Source of the DNA: Actinomycetes bacterium
GTDB taxonomy: Bacteria > Actinomycetota > Acidimicrobiia > Acidimicrobiales > Bog-793
Direction of reading: 5' to 3'
NCBI GenBank assembly: GCA_021821585.1
Contig: JAKACF010000057.1
Span: 1-12,423 of the forward strand
Length of the DNA: 12,423 nucleotides
A model generated the notes under the pieces. The model was given only the letters and a program-made list of their open reading frames with translations, did no database searches and was not told the DNA's origin. This document shows, piece by piece, positions 6,863 to 12,423 of this stretch. Every line of letters begins with the position of its first letter. The stretch's first letter is position 1. Made by a program: the position numbers and the translations under genes.

Positions 6863-8050
6863 ATGGCACCCGGCGAGGTCTCGATCCGGCACGCCCGCCG
6901 GGCCCAGCTCGCAGCCCAGGGGCTGCTCGGCCGGCGGCTCTCCGGCGGCGCCGGCTCGGTGCTGAGCGCCACGCGGGGCGTCCAGCTCGACACCATCTCG
7001 GTCCTCGCCCGGTCGCACGAGCTCATCGCCTTCGCCCGCCTCGGTGCCCTCCCCCGCCGGCGCCTCGAGAAGGCCTACTGGGGAGGCCCTCCCTTCCCGG
7101 CGTTCGAGTTCTGGTACCACGCCGCCTGCATCGTGCCGATCGAGGAGTGGCCCAACCTCGCCTTCAAGCGGGCGGCGATCCGGGCACGGGGCTTCCGCTG
7201 GCACCGCCTCGACCAGATCGACAAGGTGGCGGCGATCGTCCTCGAGCAGGTGAGGGAGCGGGGCCCGCTCACGGCCAACGAGCTCGGCGGCGCCAAGCGA
7301 GGCGGACCCTGGTGGGACTGGTCGGAGACCAAGATCACCGCCGAGTGGCTGCTCGACGTCGGCGAGCTCGTCTGCACCACCCGCCGCGGCTTCCAGCGCG
7401 TCTACGACCTTCCCGAACGGGCGATCCCCTCGCACCTGCTCGGGACCGAGGTGCCGCGCGAGGAGGCCGTCCGGCTGCTCGCCGAGCGCGCTGGGCGGGC
7501 GCTCGGTGTCGCGACGGCGGCCGACCTCGCGAGCTACGTCGGCGTGAAACAGGCCGAGATGGCGGCCGTCCTTCGCTCCAGCTCGCTCGAGCCGGTCCGG
7601 GTCGAGGGCTGGCGCCAGGCCGCCTACGCCGCGCCCGAGGCTCTCGAGCATCCGGCGGTCAACGGCTCCACCCGCGGCCGTCCCGTCCTGCTCTCGCCCT
7701 TCGACAGCGTGGTCTGCGACCGGGCGAGGCTCGAGCGGCTCTTCGGCTTCCGCCACCGGCTCGAGGCCTACGTGCCCCGCCACAAGCGGGTGCACGGCTA
7801 CTACACGATGCCCGTGCTGGCGGGCGACCGCTTCGTCGCCCGGGTCGACCCCGGTCGCGAGGGCTCGACCCTCGTGGCGCGCAGCGTCTTCTTCGAGCCG
7901 GCCGGCACGGCGGCGCTCGGCCGGGCGGCCCGGGCGACCGCCGCGGCGCTCCTCGAGGCGGCGAGCTGGGTCGGCTGCGACTCGGTCGCCGTCGAGCGCG
8001 TCGAGCCGGAACAGGCCCGCGACGCCCTCCTCACCGGGCTCAAGGGCTGA
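6863..8050 (+). CDS. YcaQ/AlkZ-type winged-helix DNA glycosylase (HTH_42)
   Basis: This 395-residue protein of the HTH_42 family has tandem winged-helix domains. E. coli YcaQ (AlkX) and Streptomyces AlkZ remove bulky N7-alkylated bases and unhook DNA interstrand crosslinks. The catalytic QxD motif typical of the YcaQ branch is visible as Q41-L42-D43 in RGVQLDTISVLARSHEL; AlkZ proteins carry QxQ instead. Other family blocks are FWYHAACIVPIEEWP, GGPWWDWSETKITAEWLL, VLLSPFDSVVCDRARLERLFGF and KRVHGYYTMPVLAGDRFVARVDP. ATG 6863 has AGGA 8 nt upstream. The stop overlaps the convergent sirtuin gene by 11 bp. No natural-product cluster is visible nearby, so a general repair role is more likely than self-resistance. 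Confidence 0.88.
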   Translation: MAPGEVSIRHARRAQLAAQGLLGRRLSGGAGSVLSATRGVQLDTISVLARSHELIAFARLGALPRRRLEKAYWGGPPFPAFEFWYHAACIVPIEEWPNLAFKRAAIRARGFRWHRLDQIDKVAAIVLEQVRERGPLTANELGGAKRGGPWWDWSETKITAEWLLDVGELVCTTRRGFQRVYDLPERAIPSHLLGTEVPREEAVRLLAERAGRALGVATAADLASYVGVKQAEMAAVLRSSSLEPVRVEGWRQAAYAAPEALEHPAVNGSTRGRPVLLSPFDSVVCDRARLERLFGFRHRLEAYVPRHKRVHGYYTMPVLAGDRFVARVDPGREGSTLVARSVFFEPAGTAALGRAARATAAALLEAASWVGCDSVAVERVEPEQARDALLTGLKG

Positions 8051-8052
8051 GC
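8038..8052. terminator. Small hairpin at overlapping convergent stops
   Basis: GCTCA-AGGGC-TGAGC is a perfect 5-bp stem with a 5-nt loop. It spans the 11-bp overlap of the glycosylase and sirtuin 3' ends. It is a weak candidate for bidirectional termination and lacks a T-tract. Confidence 0.28.
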
Positions 8053-8837
8053 GGCACCAGCCGGGGCAACACCTCGGAGATCGGGCCCCGTACCACGGCC
8101 TCCGCCAGGCCGTCGAGCGCCGTCGGGCTGCCGTTCACGATCACGACCGCCGCACCCTCCCGGCGGGCGAGCGGCACGAGGCCGGCGGCCGGGTGCACCT
8201 CGAGCGTCGTCCCGATGGCGAGGAGCACCTCGGCGCGGACGACGGCCCGGACCGCGCGGTCGAGCACCTCGGGGTCGAGCGACTGGCCGAAGCTCACCGT
8301 CGCCGTCTTCAAGATGCCGCCGCAGACCGAGCCGTCCTCCCGCCGCCGCCGGCAGCGCGGGTCGACCTCGCCGGCGCGCACCCGCTCGAGGACCGACGCG
8401 GTCGCCTGGCGCTGCTTGCACGTCCAGCACTCGGTGAGATGGACGGTCCCGTGCAGCTCGATCACCCGCTCGGGCCGGTGACCGGCGGCGAGGTGGAGGC
8501 CGTCGGTGTTCTGGGTGACCACCACGCCGAGCCGGCCGGTCCGCTCGAGCTCGACGAGGGCCCGGTGTCCCGGCGTGGGACGGGCCGACCAGACCGGCGA
8601 GGCAAGCCGGCTCTGCCACGACCGCCGGCGCAGCTGCTCGTCCTCGAGGTAGGCGGACAACGTGGACAGCCGCTCGGCAGAGGGATCGCGCGTCCAGACC
8701 CCGTCCGGGCCCCTGAAGTCCGGGATCCCGGCGTCGGTCGAGATGCCGGCGCCCGTGAGAGCGAGGAGGGCGCCGGGGCCGGCACCGGCGACCAGCCGGG
8801 CCGCCGTCTCGAGGGCCGACGACCGAGCGTCGCTCAC
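8040..8837 (-). CDS. Sir2-family NAD-dependent protein deacylase
   Basis: The 265-residue product should remove acetyl or other acyl groups from lysines, consuming NAD+. Sirtuin motifs appear in order: TGAGISTDAGIPDFRG (28-43), TQNTDGLH (108-115, usually TQNIDGLH), catalytic H129 in ELHGT, FGQSL (183-187), GTTLEVHPAAGL and VNGSPT near the C-terminus. The zinc site is C137-W-T-C140 and then C162 and C172. The second pair is nine residues apart rather than two, an insertion of basic residues. GTG 8837 (MSDARSSALETAA) is preferred; the frame extends to 8870 with a Gly/Arg-rich stretch that overlaps the divergent promoter. It overlaps the DNA glycosylase tail-to-tail. Whether it is a deacetylase or desuccinylase is not resolved. 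Confidence 0.92.
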   Translation of the reverse strand: MSDARSSALETAARLVAGAGPGALLALTGAGISTDAGIPDFRGPDGVWTRDPSAERLSTLSAYLEDEQLRRRSWQSRLASPVWSARPTPGHRALVELERTGRLGVVVTQNTDGLHLAAGHRPERVIELHGTVHLTECWTCKQRQATASVLERVRAGEVDPRCRRRREDGSVCGGILKTATVSFGQSLDPEVLDRAVRAVVRAEVLLAIGTTLEVHPAAGLVPLARREGAAVVIVNGSPTALDGLAEAVVRGPISEVLPRLVPLSP

Positions 8838-8873
8838 CGGTCCGCCACGGCGCCGTCCGAGGGGTGGCACCGA

Positions 8874-8879
8874 TAGCGT
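8874..8879 (+). promoter_or_regulatory. Candidate -10 box for the crotonase gene
   Basis: TAGCGT lies 8 nt before GTG 8888 with no Shine-Dalgarno between. It fits the leaderless layout repeated elsewhere in this window and lies in the 50-bp divergent spacer with the sirtuin gene. Confidence 0.4.
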
Positions 8880-8887
8880 GCGCCCCC

Positions 8888-9703
8888 GTGACAGCAGACG
8901 TCGTCCGCTACGAGGTCGCCGACAGGATCGCGACCATCACCTTGAACCGTCCGGAGCGGCTGAACGCCTGGACCGGGCGGATGAGCGCGAGGTACCGGGC
9001 CGCACTCGCCGAGGCGGCCGGTGACGACGGCGTCCGGGTCATCGTCGTCACCGGCGCCGGGCGCGGCTTCTGCGCCGGCGCCGACACCGAGGCGTTGAAG
9101 GGCCACGCCGAGAGGGGGCACTACGACTCCGGCGTGGCCGACGACGCCCCGAACCCCGGATACGGCGTGCGGACCGAGTTCGACGCCGAGCTCGTGTACC
9201 ACTTCGGGATCGACAAGCCGATCATCGCCGCCGTCAACGGCCCGGCGGCGGGGATCGGCTTCGCGCTCGCCTGCTACTGCGACGTCCGCTTCGCCGCCCG
9301 GGGTGCCAAGCTCACCTCTGCCCACGGACGGCTCGGCCTGCCCGCCGAGTTCGGGCTCTCCTGGCTGCTGCCGCGCCTCGTCGGCCTCGGCCGCGCCGCC
9401 GACCTGCTGCTCTCGAGCCGGATCCTGCTCGCCGAGGAAGCGGCCGAGATCGGCCTCGTCAACCGGGTGGTCGACCCCGGTGCGCTCATGGGCGAGGTGA
9501 CGGCCTACGCCCGCCTCCTCGCCGACGGCGTCTCGCCCGCCTCGCTCTCGGTCACCAAGCGCCAGCTCTACCGCGACCTCGTGAGCGGCGACCCCGCCCG
9601 TTCGACGGCCGATGCCATCGAGACGATGAACGAGATGATGGGTGGGGCGGACTACCGGGAGGGCGTCGCCGCCCTGCGAGAGAAGAGGCCGCCGCGGTTC
9701 TGA
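8888..9703 (+). CDS. Enoyl-CoA hydratase/isomerase (crotonase) family protein
   Basis: The product is 271 residues, a normal crotonase length. The first oxyanion-hole block is GAGRGFCAGADTEAL (56-70). The second is NGPAAGIGFALACYCDVRFA (117-136). LGRAADLLLSSRILLAEEAAEIGLVNRVV is the usual C-terminal part. The two glutamates of classical hydratases appear to be absent: A126 sits at the first position and LTSAHGRLG surrounds the second. E154 in GLPAEFGLSWLLPRL aligns with the acidic residue of isomerase-type crotonases such as PaaG. The substrate is an acyl-CoA, but hydratase versus isomerase is unresolved. GTG 8888 was chosen over the frame's earlier GTG 8864, which lies ahead of the -10-like box. 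Confidence 0.88.
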   Translation: MTADVVRYEVADRIATITLNRPERLNAWTGRMSARYRAALAEAAGDDGVRVIVVTGAGRGFCAGADTEALKGHAERGHYDSGVADDAPNPGYGVRTEFDAELVYHFGIDKPIIAAVNGPAAGIGFALACYCDVRFAARGAKLTSAHGRLGLPAEFGLSWLLPRLVGLGRAADLLLSSRILLAEEAAEIGLVNRVVDPGALMGEVTAYARLLADGVSPASLSVTKRQLYRDLVSGDPARSTADAIETMNEMMGGADYREGVAALREKRPPRF

Positions 9704-9744
9704 GGGTCGGCCGACGGGGCCGCCCGCCTCTCCGCCCGGCCGCC

Positions 9745-10740
9745 TCATCGCCCGGCGAGCTCGCCGAGGGCGGCCTCGATCTCCTCGACTTCGAGCGACC
9801 CGGGCGGACGGCCCTCCCGGGCGAGGCGGTTCGCCGTCTGCTGCAGGAAGGCGTTGACCGGGGTCGCCACGCCGTGCAGCCGGCCCAGCAGGACGATCTC
9901 GCCGTTCAGGTAGTCCGCCTCGATGTCGCCCGTGCGCCGCTCGAGACTCTGCCAACTCGAGCTGCCGTGCCGGGTCACTCCACCGACCGGTCGGGTGTGG
10001 CCGCGCAGGCGGCGACGGGCGGCGTCCTCGTCCTCGTCGGCGAGCTCGATCCCGGCTGCCACATAGCAGGCACGCGCCTCGTCCTGGGCGGCGGCGACGA
10101 TCGCCCGTGCCCGCTCGCTGCGGAGGTCGCCGGTGGCGGCGTCGAGGGCGTTCGCCACGTTGCTGAGCAGCTTCAGGTACTTGAGCGACATGACAGCCGG
10201 TCTCGAGCGGCCGTCGAAACCGGCGGCGGTGAGGTCGGCGGCGAGCTGGCGCGAGGTCTCGTCCTCGCCCGACGGGTACCTGCCGACGTCGAGCAGCCCG
10301 TAGAGCGGGGCGGTGGCGATCTCGACGACGCCGGGCTCGAGGTGGGTGCCGGCGAGCACCACCCGCATGCCGTAGACGCGGGCGAAGCGGCGGAGCGCGA
10401 GGCGCTCGCCCTCGACACCGTTCTGGGCCAGCACGACCGAGAGGAGGTCCACCGCCGACCCGGCCGCCGCCCTCAGGGCGTCGAGCGCTGCCTCGCACTG
10501 CTGTGCCTTCGTGGCCACGATGACGCAGTCGCCTGCGCGAAGGCCGGCTTCCTCGGGCGACGCGACAGCCGGCAGCCGAAGGCGCACGGTCGAATCGGGA
10601 TCACGCAGCTCGAGCCCCGCTTGCTGGAGCGCCTCGAGATGTGCCCCGCGGGCGACGAGGGTGACGTCCTTGCCGGCGGCGGCCAGCTTGCCGCCGATGG
10701 AGCCCCCGATCGCCCCGGCGCCGAGGATCACGTATCGCAT
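9745..10740 (-). CDS. Ketopantoate reductase (ApbA/PanE) family protein
   Basis: The 331-residue product starts MRYVILGAGAIGGSIGGKLAAAG, the NADPH-binding Rossmann GxGxxG. LVARGAHLEALQQAGLEL and VIVATKAQQ complete the N-terminal domain. In the C-terminal domain K and N of the family KxxxN motif are present in KYLKLLSNVANAL, and the catalytic-type Glu is present in GDIEADYLNGE. The position matching E. coli Asp248 (SMLQD) reads SWQSL, so one substrate residue differs. The protein may therefore be a PanE paralogue reducing another 2-oxo acid rather than the coenzyme A pathway enzyme. ATG 10740 follows a TAGTAC hexamer by 6 nt. It lies 145 bp downstream of dtd on the same strand, across the 18-bp repeat array. 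Confidence 0.87.
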   Translation of the reverse strand: MRYVILGAGAIGGSIGGKLAAAGKDVTLVARGAHLEALQQAGLELRDPDSTVRLRLPAVASPEEAGLRAGDCVIVATKAQQCEAALDALRAAAGSAVDLLSVVLAQNGVEGERLALRRFARVYGMRVVLAGTHLEPGVVEIATAPLYGLLDVGRYPSGEDETSRQLAADLTAAGFDGRSRPAVMSLKYLKLLSNVANALDAATGDLRSERARAIVAAAQDEARACYVAAGIELADEDEDAARRRLRGHTRPVGGVTRHGSSSWQSLERRTGDIEADYLNGEIVLLGRLHGVATPVNAFLQQTANRLAREGRPPGSLEVEEIEAALGELAGR

Positions 10741-10746
10741 GGTGAG

Positions 10747-10752
10747 GTACTA
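10747..10752 (-). promoter_or_regulatory. Candidate -10 box for the ketopantoate-reductase-family gene
   Basis: On the minus strand TAGTAC is followed by CTCACC and ATG 10740, with no Shine-Dalgarno. It suggests a separate leaderless transcript starting downstream of the repeat array. Confidence 0.38.
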
Positions 10753-10794
10753 CCTGATCCGACCGTGCGCCCACGCGCCCGAGTGCTGCCCGGG

Positions 10795-10901
10795 CCTCGG
10801 TGCCAGACCGGGCCTCGGTGCCAGACCGGGCCTCGGTGCCAGACCGGGGCAAGAGCCAGATCGGGGCTTAGAGCCAGATCGGGCCTCAGAGTTCGATCGG
10901 G
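10795..10901. repeat. 18-bp tandem repeat array of six units
   Basis: Three perfect plus-strand copies of CCTCGGTGCCAGACCGGG lie at 10795-10812, 10813-10830 and 10831-10848. Three diverged copies follow at 10849-10865 (17 bp), 10866-10883 and 10884-10901, sharing GCCAGATCGGG or TTCGATCGGG ends. A seventh, poorer copy may precede the array at about 10775-10791. Within and between the perfect units CGGT and ACCG arms alternate with 5-nt spacers, so either of two sets of small hairpins can form. The last unit contains the final codons and stop of dtd. It is a minisatellite-like array, not CRISPR, since there are no spacers. Confidence 0.9.
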
Positions 10902-11326
10902 ATCGTCACCGGTCCGTCGTTGACGAGCTCCACCAGCATCTCGGCGCCGAACCGCCCTGTCTCGACCCGTGCTCCGAGACGACCGAGGGCGGCGACGACC
11001 TCGTCGACGAGATCCTCTGCCTCGGTGCCGGGCATGGCTTCGACGAAGGAGGGGCGACGCCCGCGGGAGGTGTCGGCGTACAGGGTGAACTGGCTGACCA
11101 CGAGGAGCGGCGCCCCGAGCTCGGCGCACGACCTGTTCATCCGGCCCGCCTCGTCGGGGAGCACCCGGAGGTGCCAGAGCTTCTCGGCGAGCGCCTGCGC
11201 CGTCTTCGTCGTGTCGTGGTGCGTCACCCCGACGAGGACGCAGAGCCCCTCCTCCTCGATGGCCCCCACGGTCTCGTCGCCGACGACGACGCGGGCCCGG
11301 CGCACCCGCTGGACGATGGCCCTCAC
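10886..11326 (-). CDS. dtd: D-aminoacyl-tRNA deacylase (D-Tyr-tRNA deacylase)
   Basis: The 146-residue product hydrolyses D-amino acids (and mischarged glycine) from tRNA as a cytosolic homodimer. It starts MRAIVQRVRRARVVVGDE, the family N-terminus. It contains MNRSCAELGAPLLVVSQFTLYADTSRGRRPSF (63-94), with the SQFTLY active-site motif at 78-83. It ends VNDGPVT (135-141), the Gly-cisPro motif that excludes L-amino acids. Length is as expected. The frame opens at 11440, but the extra 38 residues are Arg/Cys/Pro-rich, so GTG 11326 is the start. The final residues PIEL and stop lie within the first unit of the 18-bp array. It begins 52 bp after the PNPOx-family gene on the same strand. Confidence 0.94.
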   Translation of the reverse strand: MRAIVQRVRRARVVVGDETVGAIEEEGLCVLVGVTHHDTTKTAQALAEKLWHLRVLPDEAGRMNRSCAELGAPLLVVSQFTLYADTSRGRRPSFVEAMPGTEAEDLVDEVVAALGRLGARVETGRFGAEMLVELVNDGPVTIPIEL

Positions 11327-11375
11327 GGCACGCTCGCGGACAGGGGCGCCTCGCCCGCGCCGGCTCCCGCATGCC

Positions 11376-11389
11376 CGCTCACGCGAGCG
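11376..11389. terminator. Small hairpin at the end of the PNPOx-family gene
   Basis: CGCTC-ACGC-GAGCG is a perfect 5-bp stem with a 4-nt loop covering the stop codon at 11379. It is weak and lacks a T-tract. It could mark partial termination before dtd, or chance in GC-rich DNA. Confidence 0.2.
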
Positions 11390-12077
11390 CCGTCCGGGGC
11401 AGCGCGGCGAGGTAGTCGGGCAGCTCGACGCCTGCATCAAGGTCGCCCGAGGGCTGCGGCGCCCCGAAGGTGACGGCGAGCGGCAGGCAACCGGCCCAGC
11501 AGCTCCGCCCGAGGTCGTCTTCGTCGTCGACGGGGTCGCCCGAGCGGACCTTGGCGCTCACCTCCTCGAGCGGGAGCTCGAGCACCCCGGTCTGACGCAG
11601 CTCCTCAGGCGTCGGCGGGCGGGCGTCGCGGCCTCGGCCCGCCACGAGCCGCTCCACGAGGGCGTCGAGCACCTCGGCCTTGCGCCGCTCAGCGAGGACG
11701 GGAGCGGCGCGGCCCGAGACGACGACGGACCGGTAGTTGACCGAGTGGTTGAAGCTCGCCCGGGCGAGCACGAGGGCGTCGAAGAGCGTCACCTCCGCCG
11801 ACACCTCGACGCCCGCCTCCCGGTCGCGGAGAGCCGTCCGGTTGAGCCGCGCCCCGGTGGAGCCGTGGAGGTAGAGCGCCTCGCCAAGGCGGACATAGAG
11901 CATCGGGATCACCCGCGGTCGGCCGTCGACGACATAGCCGACGTGGGCGACGAGGCCTTCGTCGAGGATGGCGTGCACGCTCTCGGCGTCGTAGCGAGCC
12001 CGCTCGCGGTGGCGCGACGGTACGGTCCTGTCGGTGGGCGGGTACTCGGCCCGCCCGCTCCTCCCCACCTCGGGCAT
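11379..12077 (-). CDS. Pyridoxamine 5'-phosphate oxidase (PNPOx)-family flavoprotein
   Basis: The 232-residue product belongs to the FMN-binding split-barrel family, in the branch related to COG3467/NimA-like proteins. Characteristic blocks are VAHVGYVVDGRPRVIPMLYVRLGEALYLHGSTGARLNRTALRD, where HGSTGARLNR contacts FMN phosphate, and ALVLARASFNHSVNYRSVVVSGRAAPV. The C-terminal half continues LELPLEEVSAKVRSGDP. It is not a bona fide PdxH by these motifs; the substrate is unknown and cofactor reduction or detoxification are options. ATG 12077 has GGAGG 5 nt upstream; a GTG immediately before it is too close to that site. It is divergent from a GntR/MocR-like regulator across a 40-bp AT-rich spacer, which suggests control by that regulator. 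Confidence 0.88.
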   Translation of the reverse strand: MPEVGRSGRAEYPPTDRTVPSRHRERARYDAESVHAILDEGLVAHVGYVVDGRPRVIPMLYVRLGEALYLHGSTGARLNRTALRDREAGVEVSAEVTLFDALVLARASFNHSVNYRSVVVSGRAAPVLAERRKAEVLDALVERLVAGRGRDARPPTPEELRQTGVLELPLEEVSAKVRSGDPVDDEDDLGRSCWAGCLPLAVTFGAPQPSGDLDAGVELPDYLAALPRTALA

Positions 12078-12082
12078 CACGA

Positions 12083-12087
12083 CCTCC
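12083..12087 (-). promoter_or_regulatory. Ribosome binding site of the PNPOx-family gene
   Basis: On the minus strand GGAGG lies 5 nt before ATG 12077 and 2 nt before GTG 12080, which favours the ATG. It is the strongest Shine-Dalgarno in the window, so this gene has a real 5' leader unlike many neighbours. Confidence 0.65.
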
Positions 12088-12093
12088 GGACTT

Positions 12094-12129
12094 TTGTACT
12101 GTTACAATCAGTCTCTTGTGTCGGAACAA
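12094..12129. promoter_or_regulatory. Candidate paired operator, two TTGT-N6-ACAA palindromes
   Basis: Site 1 is TTGTACTGTTACAA (12094-12107), with 5-bp perfect arms. Site 2 is TTGTGTCGGAACAA (12116-12129), with 4-bp arms. Their centres are 22 bp apart, about two helical turns. Site 1 overlaps the regulator's -10 box and site 2 its start codon. A self-repression role for the GntR/MocR-like protein is inferred; I did not match it to a published motif. Confidence 0.5.
12103..12108 (+). promoter_or_regulatory. -10 box of the GntR/MocR-like regulator
   Basis: TACAAT is close to the TATAAT consensus and ends 9 nt before GTG 12118. It stands out in an AT-rich island within very GC-rich DNA. The transcript would be leaderless or nearly so. 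Confidence 0.5.
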
Positions 12130-12423
12130 TATCACCTGAGCGGCTCGACAGCAGCCTCGATCGCCGCCTCGATCGAGGACGGCATCGTCTCGGGGACGCT
12201 CGCCCCGGGCGAGCTCCTCCCCCCGATCCGGAGTCTCGCTGCCGCCCTCGGCGTGAGCGCCGGGACCGTGGCAGCCGCCTACCGCCTCGCCGGCCAGCGG
12301 GGCCTCACCCTTTCCGACCGGCGCCGGGGGACGAGAATTCGGCCCTGGCGGAGAGAGGGCGGCGGCCCGCCGACGGCAGCCACCGCCCCCGTGTCCCCCA
12401 CCCCCCCCGGGTTCGCCGCCAGC
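12118..12423 (+). CDS. GntR-family regulator, probably MocR-type (3' truncated)
   Basis: 102 codons are visible before the window ends. Residues 9-75 form a GntR winged helix-turn-helix: GSTAASIAASIEDGIVSG, then LAPGELLPPIRSLAAALGVSAGTVAAAYRLAGQRGL and DRRRGTRIRP. The LPPIRSLAAALGVS block with TVAAAYR and the GTRI wing is the GntR pattern of MocR proteins. The following Pro/Ala-rich stretch looks like the linker to their PLP-binding aminotransferase-like domain, which would lie outside this window. MocR proteins sense PLP or PLP-amine adducts and often control vitamin B6 or amine genes. Divergence from a PNPOx-family gene fits that. GTG 12118 starts the domain at the usual distance and follows a good -10 box. 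A plain GntR without the fused domain remains possible. Confidence 0.82.
   Translation, partial: MSEQYHLSGSTAASIAASIEDGIVSGTLAPGELLPPIRSLAAALGVSAGTVAAAYRLAGQRGLTLSDRRRGTRIRPWRREGGGPPTAATAPVSPTPPGFAAS

Noticed and set aside
6508..8481. 657-residue plus-strand open frame
   Set aside because: Arg/Pro-rich shadow across the Cfa-type, glycosylase and sirtuin genes, caused by high GC. The in-register glycosylase frame carries the family motifs.
9706..9715. GTCGGCCGAC palindrome between the crotonase and ketopantoate-reductase genes
   Set aside because: A 10-bp palindrome without a loop, at a frequency expected in GC-rich DNA. It is too weak to call a terminator.
8834..10498. 554-residue minus-strand open frame
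   Set aside because: It lies antisense to the crotonase gene and overlaps the ketopantoate-reductase gene in another frame. Its composition is low-complexity Arg/Gly with no motif.
10795..10901. CRISPR array
   Set aside because: Units are contiguous 18-mers with no unique spacers and there are no cas genes.

Overview
The window is about 12.4 kb of very GC-rich DNA with densely packed genes on both strands and strong G/C bias at third codon positions. Many starts are GTG. Several starts lack a Shine-Dalgarno sequence but have a TANNNT-type -10 hexamer 6-10 nt upstream, which suggests leaderless mRNAs. Together with the gene families present, this points to an actinobacterium (Actinomycetota). 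An Acidimicrobiia-like lineage is my guess and is not proven by the sequence. No rRNA, tRNA, insertion sequence, phage gene or CRISPR array was seen. It reads as a chromosomal housekeeping and metabolic region.

Layout, left to right. (1) 1-2468: the 3' part of an MBL-fold hydrolase (+) converges with an unknown acidic helical protein (-). A class I SAM methyltransferase and a small beta-carbonic anhydrase follow, both (+). (2) 2494-4724, minus strand: a MURG/MGDG-synthase-like glycosyltransferase is followed 8 bp downstream by a MEDS-domain plus HATPase regulator, probably an operon with an internal promoter. (3) 4725-5020: a 296-bp gene-free divergent spacer. (4) 5021-6773: a small basic-tailed DUF6582-like protein (+) converges with a cyclopropane-fatty-acid-synthase-type methyltransferase (-). 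(5) 6863-8837: a YcaQ-type DNA glycosylase (+) overlaps tail-to-tail with a Sir2 NAD-dependent deacylase (-). (6) 8888-9703: an enoyl-CoA hydratase/isomerase-family protein (+). (7) 9745-12077, minus strand: a PNPOx-family flavoprotein, D-aminoacyl-tRNA deacylase (dtd) and a ketopantoate-reductase-family protein, in order of transcription. An 18-bp tandem repeat array lies between the last two. (8) 12118-end: the start of a GntR/MocR-type regulator, divergent from the PNPOx gene.

How the genes may work together. The glycosyltransferase and the Cfa-type enzyme both suggest membrane lipid modification. The DNA glycosylase, Dtd and Sir2 are maintenance or quality-control functions. The clearest regulatory unit is the divergent PNPOx/GntR pair. 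Its AT-rich 40-bp spacer carries two TTGT-N6-ACAA palindromes centred 22 bp apart. One covers the regulator's -10 box and the other covers its start codon.

The most unusual DNA structure is the 18-bp array at 10795-10901. It begins inside the last codons of dtd and consists of alternating CGGT and ACCG arms with 5-nt spacers. I found no convincing multi-gene novel system. The best candidates for follow-up are this array and the MocR-like operator.
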